The notes under the pieces: model-generated
Databases searched by the model: none
What the model saw: only the letters and a program-made list of their open reading frames with translations
Told to the model about the DNA's origin: nothing
Assembly (NCBI GenBank): GCA_036271375.1
Contig: DATBAT010000218.1
Coordinates: 1 to 31,638 of the forward strand
DNA: 31,638 bases
Reading direction: 5' to 3'
From: DATBAT01 sp036271375
GTDB lineage: Bacteria; Acidobacteriota; Terriglobia; Terriglobales; Acidobacteriaceae
Made by a program: the position numbers and the translations under genes
Shown: piece after piece, positions 15,901-22,219 of the stretch
Position numbering within the stretch: position 1 is the stretch's first letter
Layout: each line of letters opens with the position of its first letter

Positions 15901-16332
15901 GGCTTGATTCTCAAGCGTCATCTGAGTGCGCGTATCGGAGGTGTCCACGACCGGTGCTTCGGTAGAGACAGTGATCGAGTCTGTTGTCGAGCCCACCTTG
16001 AGGGTGACCGGCACGTTTAATCTTTGCTCGGTCAGCAAAGTGAAAGTTGCCTCGGCCTTCGTGAACCCCGACATCTCGACCGTAACTTTGTACTTTCCTG
16101 GGGCCAGGCTCTGGAAGGTGTAGTTTCCTTCGGCGTCCGTGGTTGTGCTCGCGGAGACTTGCGTGCTGGTGTTCTGCAGCTGAACCGCAGCCTTGGCGAC
16201 GCCGGCCCCGCTGGGATCCTGCACGACGCCTTGCACGCTGCCGCTGTACTGGGCGACGCAGAGGCTGACGCTAAGAATGGCAAGGAGAGACACGAGTCCT
16301 GTACGGACGGAGGAGGGGAGGCTCAGAGGCAT
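12976..16332 (-). CDS. TonB-dependent outer-membrane receptor, Oar-like, with carboxypeptidase-regulatory-like domain
   Basis: 1118 residues. A signal peptide (LVSLLAILSVSLCVAQ, about residues 12-28) is followed by a carboxypeptidase-regulatory-like beta-sandwich at about 30-115 (GVVQDPSGAGVAKAAVQL), a plug-like region from about 125 (QLPIAGRNLVTLVTLAPGV), and a long beta-barrel with many alternating aromatic strands ending in Phe (KISF), as expected for outer-membrane insertion. Such large receptors are abundant in Acidobacteria and are thought to import oligosaccharides or bind surface ligands. An AAAAGG Shine-Dalgarno sequence lies nine bases before the start (16342-16347), one of the few good ones here. 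The gene is divergent from the sugar-binding protein gene, and an AAACGTTT box sits 41 bases before its ATG, suggesting sugar-dependent control. The substrate is unknown. Confidence 0.93.
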   Translation of the reverse strand: MPLSLPSSVRTGLVSLLAILSVSLCVAQYSGSVQGVVQDPSGAGVAKAAVQLQNTSTQVSASTTTDAEGNYTFQSLAPGKYKVTVEMSGFTKAEATFTLLTEQRLNVPVTLKVGSTTDSITVSTEAPVVDTSDTRTQMTLENQAVAQLPIAGRNLVTLVTLAPGVSGLGTSAGSGTPGSGADNFSTEEAVDVSANGQGANNNQYVIDGLDVTSGIRQGVLNLTPTPDSIQETSVQVNTFSPEHSRAAGIITAFTTRSGTDQFHGSAADYFNYQGMYASQYFRGPYQPFHSNDFSFAVGGPVIPHHLFFYFAAEPRRGSNAAGSNITFADPQFLAFISDPANGLSNTVGTHVLTTYLPTGLAGTSVSSTAADLLGTDATGCNTATTHFIPCALPVQDTGSFGATAIRNGTQYFGRLDTNFKNDRIYASIYRTLLTSGAATASPQFSSLNPTWQVAGQLSWVHTFSPTTLNEASAGISRVEGNLATGAKDYTVPNINVGGGFNQQLGAGFAQGDFIQHNYHWRDVLTHVQGAHTLKFGYDGWYGDDVENFQGPWSTPAFGFDNILKLAEDATNGEGGVFYSPTTGRPQLASWDAASRTFGLFVEDTWKARKNLTLTLGLRYDDQGNPWSKSDTTVFGNFYYGTGSTTQEQIANGFAKPTHNALQHAVNGLLSPRVGFAWDPTSHGNWAIRGGAGIYDNWLTNANVQEEFRGNPPGLVSPGFTAAGSANADPANFQLGSGNKAPFGFDTTAPSFAGGLNAQGGVVGANFNIAGINPLLKSPQVNIWSLSVERKISDRYSASVGYSGSHAYDLASAGNNTNNVSYGVDINVLNNDYILNNTSNGNLQRLNPSFGAITYTANDRVSNYEGVFFDFKGHFSRGFVDASYTRSRSQDDASNYPTPFNPQAYYGPSAWDVPNRISVSFNYSLKGFNDGHGAVGLITGGWGISGTSIYQSGEPFTVVTGNGYQPVCASAATDCPSVGNSAIGYGAGSGDYNADGNNNDYPDVASYKQGSNFLTGVFTPGQFTNPAFGSEGNERAGQFRGPNYAETDVNFYKDTRITERVGLQLRFEFFNIFNRANLLNVAGSTNGGVRIGSWTDANFGQATASHLPRWWQVGAKISF

Positions 16333-16361
16333 ATAGACAGACCTTTTAAGTAAAAAAGGAT

Positions 16362-16375
16362 TTGCTTGCCAGCAA
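16362..16375. promoter_or_regulatory. Inverted repeat TTGCT-N4-AGCAA in the divergent promoter region
   Basis: Perfect 5-bp arms around TGCC, overlapping the first AAACGTTT box. It lies about 30 bases before the receptor ATG, near its expected promoter. A related repeat lies at 16471-16483. It could be a regulator site, possibly for the LuxR-type regulator at 19639; no direct evidence. Confidence 0.3.
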
Positions 16376-16381
16376 ACGTTT
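16374..16381. promoter_or_regulatory. LacI/PurR-like operator box 1 (GCAAACGTTT)
   Basis: The palindrome AAACGTTT preceded by GC matches the core of LacI-family operators (central CG, as in the PurR box). It stands 41 bases before the TonB receptor ATG. The same ten bases recur 78 bases away. No LacI-family gene is in the window. Confidence 0.5.
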
Positions 16382-16451
16382 ACCCCGGCTACCCTGTCAC
16401 TGCCTGAAAGGCTCTTCAGGGAGCCGCCGTATACGAGATCCCCGCCAAGGC

Positions 16452-16459
16452 AAACGTTT
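16452..16459. promoter_or_regulatory. LacI/PurR-like operator box 2 (GCAAACGTTT)
   Basis: Second copy of GCAAACGTTT, about 45 bases before the candidate -10 of the sugar-binding protein gene and 73 bases before its chosen start. With box 1 it could let one regulator control both divergent transcripts, perhaps by looping. Confidence 0.5.
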
Positions 16460-16470
16460 CGGCGATGGAT

Positions 16471-16483
16471 TGCTTTCGAAGCA
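16471..16483. promoter_or_regulatory. Inverted repeat TGCTT-N3-AAGCA upstream of the sugar-binding protein gene
   Basis: Perfect 5-bp arms around TCG, ending 21 bases before the candidate -10 at 16505, so it would overlap the -35 region. Its TGCTT/AGCA arms resemble the repeat on the receptor side (16362-16375). Confidence 0.3.
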
Positions 16484-16504
16484 CGAAGAGCCTATCGGAG
16501 ACTT

Positions 16505-16510
16505 TATACA
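16505..16510 (+). promoter_or_regulatory. Candidate -10 element (TATACA) of the binding protein-kinase-regulator operon
   Basis: TATACA within TTTATACA, 5 bases before ATG 16516 and 14 bases before ATG 16525. It resembles the TATAC elements before the GH31 and GH127 genes. No strong -35 is seen. Confidence 0.35.
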
Positions 16511-16524
16511 AGCGCATGGTGCAG

Positions 16525-17484
16525 ATGTACTATAAGCGGTTTCTGATGGCAGTCGGGGCAGCGATGCTGGCTTTTTTGCCCGGGTGCAGCCGCACGTCCA
16601 ACACGGTGGCGGTAATCCCGCGGGCTTGCGGAACCGCGCTTTGGGAACCCGAGCATGCGGGAGCTGCACATGTTGCCAGGCGCAAAGGAATGAAGATCTA
16701 TTGGAATGCTCCCACGCGCGAGGATGATGTCGCCGGGCAGATCACGCTACTGGAGAACGTCGTAAAGAGAGGCTACGCGGGAATCATCATTAGCCCCGAC
16801 CAGACTTTACCGTTGCGGACGCCCGTCCGCCGCATCGTATCGCAGGGCCTTGCAATTGTGGTGGTCGGAACAAACCTGGGGATCGAGCCGACGCCGAAAT
16901 TGTCGTACGTCCTCAACGATGACAATCTGGGTGGTCAAATGGCGGCGCGGCGTATCGGGAAGATTTTGGATGGGCGCGGTTCGATTGCGATTCTTGGAAT
17001 CAATCCTCAGTTGACGGGGATTACCATCCGCGAGCGCAGCTTCGAAAATACTTTGCAGCGTGACTTTCCGAATATCACCGTGGTGTCGCGGAGTCTTGGT
17101 TTCTACAGTGTGCCTCAGGAACAGCAGGTAGCGGAAGACATTCTCAATCGCGGCCAACCGATCAATGCTATCGTCGCACTCTCTCACACCTCTACGCGCG
17201 CGGCGTATTACGCCCTGGTGGAGTTCGATAAGACCCGATCCATCAAGCTGGTCGGTTTTGATCAAGACCTTATGCCGCCGATTCGCACTGGCGGGATCGA
17301 CTCCGTGGTGATGGAAAGCACGTATGACATGGGTCATACCGCGATGGAAATTCTTGACGGGCAGATTCATGGGCGAAACGTTCCCGGTGTCAGTACGGTG
17401 GCGCCGCTGCTGATGACACGCGAAAACATAGACTCCGCGGAAATCCGCCAGCAATTGACGGCGAGCTGGTGGGCGCCCCAATGA
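16525..17484 (+). CDS. Lipoprotein periplasmic sugar-binding protein (type 1 fold), probable sensor partner
   Basis: About 319 residues. A lipoprotein signal MYYKRFLMAVGAAMLAFLPGC (lipid cysteine at 21) is followed by a two-lobed periplasmic-binding fold of the ribose/xylose type. Family-like stretches are the early helix with GMKIYWNAP, RGYAGIIISPD, GLAIVVVGTN, GQMAARRIG and LVGFDQD. There is no helix-turn-helix, so it is not a LacI repressor. I chose ATG 16525 because a -10-like TATACA lies at 16505-16510; ATG 16516 and an upstream frame open from 16465 are alternatives. Its stop overlaps the kinase start (ATGA), and no permease or ABC ATPase for sugar is nearby. It therefore probably presents ligand to the kinase rather than to an importer. 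The ligand is probably a sugar and cannot be specified. Confidence 0.85.
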   Translation: MYYKRFLMAVGAAMLAFLPGCSRTSNTVAVIPRACGTALWEPEHAGAAHVARRKGMKIYWNAPTREDDVAGQITLLENVVKRGYAGIIISPDQTLPLRTPVRRIVSQGLAIVVVGTNLGIEPTPKLSYVLNDDNLGGQMAARRIGKILDGRGSIAILGINPQLTGITIRERSFENTLQRDFPNITVVSRSLGFYSVPQEQQVAEDILNRGQPINAIVALSHTSTRAAYYALVEFDKTRSIKLVGFDQDLMPPIRTGGIDSVVMESTYDMGHTAMEILDGQIHGRNVPGVSTVAPLLMTRENIDSAEIRQQLTASWWAPQ

Positions 17485-19682
17485 CGCGCTTCCGTTTAGT
17501 GCTTGCGGTGGGAATCGTAGCGACCGCGATGGTCGCCTTGTTCTTTTTGCAGCGCTGGCGCTCCGGAGCCTCGCAGGAGCCGCTCTACCGCGACTCTTTC
17601 CGAATCGAGAAGCAGGATGACTGGCAGCCCTTCGGCGGCGCGTGGGAGATTGCCGATGGCGTGATGCGCAACAACTCCGACGAGCGTGGAGCCAAGACCA
17701 TGAATGGCAGTGTCCGATTGAAAAACTACATGGTCGAGGCTGACGTGCAATTGCTGGGGCAATACGGCGACGCCGGCCTTATTATTCGCGCCAGCAACGA
17801 AGAAGAGGGCGTCGACGCCTATGACGGTTATTACGCTGGAATTCGCAATCTCGACAACACGCTGATTCTGGGGCGCGCCGGCTATGGCTGGATCGAATAC
17901 CAGGCTCGCCATGTTTTGCCGCGCGTTTATGCGCAGGAGTGGTACCACATCAAGCTGCTGGCTTTCGGATGCAATATCGCTGCATCCGCAACCTCGCCTT
18001 CCGGCCAGACCACTACTGACGCGATCCAAGATCCGAATTGTGTTCAATCCGGTCGGTTTGGGCTCAAGTCATTTCAGAGTGGTGGACTGTGGCGCAATGT
18101 TCAGGTGCACGCGGCGACTTACCAGGATTTGGCAAGCCTGACGGGAGGCGCGAAGATTCCTCTCGGTGATCCGGATACAGTGGTTGGTCCCACGGGAAAA
18201 CCACGCGGCGAATCGGAGCCTGTACGCACCGCCAGCGATACCGAAGAGCAATATCTCGAGCCTTTGTACCTCGACATGCGCGAGCACCACGTCGACCCGC
18301 AGGGGCAACCCATCGCCAACTTGCGAGCTCTCGCGCCCGACAAGCCGACACCTGTCACGGTCCACGGGGTGGTGACGCTCACTTTTCCGACTCTATTTGT
18401 GCAGGACTCCACAGGTGGGGTGGCGATCCATAATTTTCGCGCGAAGACCCCGCCGCAAATTGGAGACCAAGTAGAGGCGCGGGGCGATGCGGAGCTTCAC
18501 GACTTCAGTTCGGTGATCAAGAACGCGGACGTTCACATTCTGTGGTCGCATGCGCCCATTCACTCGATGAGTGTCACTGCTTCGCAGGCGGCGACGGGCT
18601 CGTTCGACGCGCAATACATCGAACTGGAAGGGCACTTGGAAAGTAAGGAAGAAGGGCCAGACCACACCATGGTGTTGAATCTGGCCGAAGACAATCAGTC
18701 GTTTCGCGCGATCGCCAATGGGACCAGCGGACCATTTTTGCGGCTCAAGGATAAAAGCAGGCTTCGGCTGCGTGGCATTTGCGTTGTAGATTCAAAATAT
18801 ACCCATGACCTGACTCCATTTGCGATTCTATTGCCGTCCCTCAGCGATGTTGAGGTGCTGGAGGGACCTCCTTGGTGGAGCACGGGACATATTGTGGTCG
18901 CGATCATTGCGTTTCTTCTGCTAATCCTAGCCGTGCAGACGCTGCACAACTACATCGATCGATGGCGGCTGATCGCCGTACTCGAAGAACGTGAACGGCT
19001 GGCGCACGAGATGCACGACACGTTGGCCCAGAGTTTCGCGGGTATTGGATTTCAGCTACAGGCGATCCGCGATGAAATCGATGACAGAAGCGCGATCGAC
19101 CGCGAACTTGATCTGGCTTCGAGCCTGGTGCGACGCAGCCATGAAGAAGCCAAACGCAGCATCGCCGCACTGCGGCCGGAGTTGTTGGAATCCGTAGGGC
19201 TTTTGAAAGCTCTTGAGCAAAGTGCGCAGAGTATGGTCGCGGGGGGCGTCATACAAGTCACGGCGCTGGTATCCGGCGAAGCGCATAGCATTCCAGTGCG
19301 AATATCCGACACCTTGTTTCGCATTGGGCAGGAGGCGCTTGCCAATGCGGTACGCCATGGCAATCCGAGTTCGCTGTTAATATCTCTCACCTATAGCGAC
19401 GCCGGGTTGCATCTGACCATAGAAGACGACGGCAGAGGTTTTGTGGTGGACGCGGATTCCGTTGGCTTCGGAATTCGGGGTATGAGAAAACGCGCCGACA
19501 TCATCTCCGCGGAGTTGGAAATTCGCAGCCTGCCGGGCGGCGGGACTTCAGTGCAGGTAGTGGCACCGATGCCGGCGGTGATGATGCGTAGGATTTGGCC
19601 GACTTCAATTTGGCATTTTTTGTGGGAACGCAGATTTCATGGACAAGCGACAAACAAAGCCAATCCGCCTGCTTATCGTTGA
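17481..19682 (+). CDS. Membrane sensor histidine kinase with large periplasmic LamG-like and OB-like region
   Basis: 733 residues from ATG 17481, whose ATGA overlaps the binding-protein stop; an in-frame GTG at 17469 is less likely. TM1 lies at about 6-24. A periplasmic region runs to about 468. Its first part (about 35-215, SFRIEKQDDWQPFGGAWEI...GRFGLKSF) looks like a concanavalin/LamG or DUF1080 jelly roll. Its second part (about 285-465, VTVHGVVTL...FVQDSTGGVAI...RLRGICVV) looks like an OB-type barrel ending in the PPWW motif often found before the second TM in such kinases. TM2 is about 469-490. The HisKA_3 core has His512 (HEMHDTLAQ), N-box Asn622, and DDGRGF and GFGIRGM motifs. The gene overlaps the response regulator by 44 bases. 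It probably senses carbohydrate, alone or through the binding protein. Confidence 0.9.
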   Translation: MTRFRLVLAVGIVATAMVALFFLQRWRSGASQEPLYRDSFRIEKQDDWQPFGGAWEIADGVMRNNSDERGAKTMNGSVRLKNYMVEADVQLLGQYGDAGLIIRASNEEEGVDAYDGYYAGIRNLDNTLILGRAGYGWIEYQARHVLPRVYAQEWYHIKLLAFGCNIAASATSPSGQTTTDAIQDPNCVQSGRFGLKSFQSGGLWRNVQVHAATYQDLASLTGGAKIPLGDPDTVVGPTGKPRGESEPVRTASDTEEQYLEPLYLDMREHHVDPQGQPIANLRALAPDKPTPVTVHGVVTLTFPTLFVQDSTGGVAIHNFRAKTPPQIGDQVEARGDAELHDFSSVIKNADVHILWSHAPIHSMSVTASQAATGSFDAQYIELEGHLESKEEGPDHTMVLNLAEDNQSFRAIANGTSGPFLRLKDKSRLRLRGICVVDSKYTHDLTPFAILLPSLSDVEVLEGPPWWSTGHIVVAIIAFLLLILAVQTLHNYIDRWRLIAVLEERERLAHEMHDTLAQSFAGIGFQLQAIRDEIDDRSAIDRELDLASSLVRRSHEEAKRSIAALRPELLESVGLLKALEQSAQSMVAGGVIQVTALVSGEAHSIPVRISDTLFRIGQEALANAVRHGNPSSLLISLTYSDAGLHLTIEDDGRGFVVDADSVGFGIRGMRKRADIISAELEIRSLPGGGTSVQVVAPMPAVMMRRIWPTSIWHFLWERRFHGQATNKANPPAYR

Positions 19683-20280
19683 TGACCATCCGGTAGTGCG
19701 CGCGGGGTTGAGCAGCATGCTGGGCAAACAACCCGGCCTCACGCTGGTGGGCGCAGCCGCGAGCGCGGAGGAAGCGTTGACACTGCTTGCGACTTCCCCT
19801 GCCGACGTGATTCTGCTCGATCTGCGCATGCCCAAGATGAGTGGCATTGAAGCCTTGGAACATATTGCCAGGCTGGACCCTGCACCGCGCGTGATTATTC
19901 TTTCCAGCTTCGAATTTGAGGAAGAGATCTATCGCGCGGTAAAGGCGGGGGCACGGGGCTATCTGCTCAAAGAAACTTCGCGCGACGATATTGTGTCGGC
20001 GATCACGGCAGTGCATGCCGGGAGGCAATATTTTCCGCCAGCGATTTCCCAGAGGCTTGCCGACAGAACCCATCGTTCCGCGTTAAGTCCTCGCGAACTG
20101 GAAATTCTGGAGATGCTGTCCCGAGGCTTCACTAACAAAGAAATCGGCCGCGCCTTTGGCATCAGCCGCCACACAGTTCGCAACCACATCAACAACATCA
20201 ATCAGAAACTCGAAGTTTGTGACCGCACGGAAGCCGCGTCCGTCGGCCTGAAGCTGGGCATCATTACTTTGTCGAGCTAG
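19639..20280 (+). CDS. NarL/LuxR-type response regulator
   Basis: 213 residues. The receiver domain has VDDHP at 14-18, phospho-acceptor Asp61 (ILLDLRMPKMSG), SS at the switch position and Lys in YLLKE. The LuxR-type helix-turn-helix covers about 142-205 (LSPRELEILEMLSRG, FTNKEIGRAFGISRHTVRNH). It is the standard partner for a HisKA_3 kinase, here the gene it overlaps. The start MDKRQTKPIRLLIVDD is the first methionine before the receiver, and lies 44 bases inside the kinase gene, which points to translational coupling. Likely targets are the GH127 gene downstream and the divergent receptor/binding-protein promoters, by inference from position. Confidence 0.93.
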   Translation: MDKRQTKPIRLLIVDDHPVVRAGLSSMLGKQPGLTLVGAAASAEEALTLLATSPADVILLDLRMPKMSGIEALEHIARLDPAPRVIILSSFEFEEEIYRAVKAGARGYLLKETSRDDIVSAITAVHAGRQYFPPAISQRLADRTHRSALSPRELEILEMLSRGFTNKEIGRAFGISRHTVRNHINNINQKLEVCDRTEAASVGLKLGIITLSS

Positions 20281-20355
20281 TCCCCACGATGGTTGTGGAA
20301 CAGATGTACTATGCGCGTTCTTCCGGATTGTCGTACTTTCCCCTTAGCTTCGAAA

Positions 20356-20361
20356 TATACG
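20356..20361 (+). promoter_or_regulatory. Candidate -10 element (TATACG) of the GH127 gene
   Basis: TATACG seven bases before the ATG at 20369, the same arrangement as at the GH31 gene. It suggests a leaderless transcript separate from the kinase operon, although read-through from the regulator is also possible across the 88-base gap. Confidence 0.35.
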
Positions 20362-20368
20362 AGCATTT

Positions 20369-22219
20369 ATGACCAAGACGTCTCGCCGTACCTTTTTGAA
20401 GGCTTCCGCCGTTGCTGCCGGTGGGGCTTTTGCTGCGCGTAACCTTCGTGCCTGGGCGACCAAACCAGCGGTTTCAGTGGCGGTGGTGCCGCCGCTTTCA
20501 GTCTTCAGTTATTCGCAAGTGGAATTACTCGACGGCTTGTTTCGCCAGCAATTTGATAACAACCACAATTTATTCTTGCATCTGGATGAAGACGCACTGT
20601 TGAAGCCGTTCCGCCACCGCATGGGAATGCCATCTCCCGGCCCCGACATGGGCGGGTGGTACGACGACAGTGATGACTTCGCCACCCCTGACAATTTTCA
20701 TAGCTTCATTCCTGGGCATAGTTTCGGCCAATATCTTTCGGGACTGGCTCGCGCTTATGCGGTGACCGGCAACAAGGCCACGCAGGAAAAAGTCCATCGG
20801 CTGGTGAAGGGTTTTGCCGAGACCGTCGACAACGATGGAAAGTTTTACGTCGACTACCGTCTACCTGCCTACACCTACGACAAGACCAGTTGTGGATTGA
20901 TCGATGCCCACGAGTTCGCAGCCGACCCTGATGCGCTTGATGTTCACTGGCGCGCGACGAAGTCGGCGATGCCGCATCTTCCGGAAAAGGCTTTGAGCCG
21001 GGCGGAACAGCGGGCGCGCCCTCACAAAGAAATTGCTTACACCTGGGATGAAACCTATACTCTGCCGGAAAATCTGTTTCTTGCCTACCAGCGCAGCGGG
21101 GACTCGCGTTACCGCGATCTCGCAGTGCGATTCATCGAGAAGGACTACTTTGATCCGCTCGCGGAAGGTCAGAACGTTTTGCCCGGGGAACACGCCTACA
21201 GTCACGTGAATGCGTTCAACTCCGCCATGCAAGCCTATCTGGTGATGGGCGATGAGAAACATTTGCGCGCGGCTAAAAACGGTTTCCGCATGGTGCAGGA
21301 CCAAAGCTTCGCCACCGGTGGTTGGGGGCCGGATGAAGCGTTCGTGGTGCCCGGTAGCGGCGGTTTGGATTCAAGCCTTGATACGACACACGCAAGTTTT
21401 GAAACGCCGTGCGGAGTCTACGGCCATTTCAAGATCACCCGCTACCTTTTGCGCGTCACCAAAGACTCGCTCTACGGCGACAGCATGGAACGAATCCTGC
21501 ACAACACCGTCGCTGGCGCCACGCCGATTTTGGCCGACGGCACCAGCTTCTACTATTCCGACTACAACAATTCGGCGAAGAAAGTGCACCACCGCGACAA
21601 GTGGCCGTGCTGTTCCGGCACGTTCCCGCAACTGGCGGCGGACTACGGCATCAGTTCGTACTACCAGAGCCAGGATGGAATTTACGTCAACCTGTTCATG
21701 CCGTCCCGGCTCACCTGGTCGCAGAACAATACCAAGGTCACGATCACTCAGAACACGCAATTCCCGACTTCGAATACCAGCCAGTTGGAGTTTGCGTTGC
21801 CGCGGCCAGAGACGTTCACCGTCTACGTGCGGATTCCCGCATGGATAGGGCCGGGAACACGGGTTTCCGTGAACGGCGGCAAAGCGGAAGGTGACGTGGC
21901 GCCGGGAAAATTCATGGCGCTGCAACGAACATGGAAAGACGGCGATCGGGTAGAGCTGGAATTCGAAATGCCACTGCGGCTCGAAGCGGTGGACAATCAG
22001 AATCCCAACAACGTCGCATTGATGCGGGGTCCGATTGCGTTGTTCGCGGTGGATGACATTTCGTCGCGTGTGACCCGCAAGCAACTTCTTGCGGCAACGC
22101 AAGTGGCGAAGTCGTCAGAAGATTGGAGCACCAAGACGGACAGCGGAGTGCTTACCTTCCGGCCATTCTCGAAAATTATGAACGAGAATTACCGACTGTA
22201 TCAAAGAGTGGAGAGCTAA
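20369..22219 (+). CDS. Tat-exported GH127/DUF1680-type enzyme (beta-L-arabinofuranosidase family)
   Basis: 616 residues. A Tat signal (SRRTFLKASAVAAGGAFA, residues 5-22) precedes an alpha/alpha-barrel domain and C-terminal beta domains with LEFALPRPETFTVYVRIPAW and NVALMRGPIALF, typical of DUF1680. In the characterised family member HypBA1 the active site uses Glu and Cys residues with zinc. The matching residues here are probably Glu345 and Cys348 (FETPCGVY) and Cys414-Cys415 (WPCCSGT). HypBA1-type proteins read ETC; here a proline lies between Thr and Cys, suggesting a separate subfamily. Expected role: removal of terminal beta-L-arabinofuranosyl or related residues from plant polymers in the periplasm. 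It lies 88 bases after the response regulator and is a likely target of it. Its stop overlaps that of the convergent P450 gene. Confidence 0.88.
   Translation: MTKTSRRTFLKASAVAAGGAFAARNLRAWATKPAVSVAVVPPLSVFSYSQVELLDGLFRQQFDNNHNLFLHLDEDALLKPFRHRMGMPSPGPDMGGWYDDSDDFATPDNFHSFIPGHSFGQYLSGLARAYAVTGNKATQEKVHRLVKGFAETVDNDGKFYVDYRLPAYTYDKTSCGLIDAHEFAADPDALDVHWRATKSAMPHLPEKALSRAEQRARPHKEIAYTWDETYTLPENLFLAYQRSGDSRYRDLAVRFIEKDYFDPLAEGQNVLPGEHAYSHVNAFNSAMQAYLVMGDEKHLRAAKNGFRMVQDQSFATGGWGPDEAFVVPGSGGLDSSLDTTHASFETPCGVYGHFKITRYLLRVTKDSLYGDSMERILHNTVAGATPILADGTSFYYSDYNNSAKKVHHRDKWPCCSGTFPQLAADYGISSYYQSQDGIYVNLFMPSRLTWSQNNTKVTITQNTQFPTSNTSQLEFALPRPETFTVYVRIPAWIGPGTRVSVNGGKAEGDVAPGKFMALQRTWKDGDRVELEFEMPLRLEAVDNQNPNNVALMRGPIALFAVDDISSRVTRKQLLAATQVAKSSEDWSTKTDSGVLTFRPFSKIMNENYRLYQRVES

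Noticed and set aside
14740..16020. 426-residue plus-strand frame opposite the TonB receptor gene
   Set aside because: Antisense to a clear receptor sequence; composition Gly/Val/Arg-rich without domain motifs.
16465..16524. Extended N-terminus of the sugar-binding protein from ATG 16465
   Set aside because: It would put 20 polar residues before the lipoprotein signal and cover the candidate -10 and an inverted repeat.
16522..20312. Twelve-base match CAGATGTACTAT at 16522-16533 and 20301-20312
   Set aside because: Both lie near gene starts of the same locus, but about 30 such 12-base matches are expected by chance in a window this size, and one copy is inside coding sequence.
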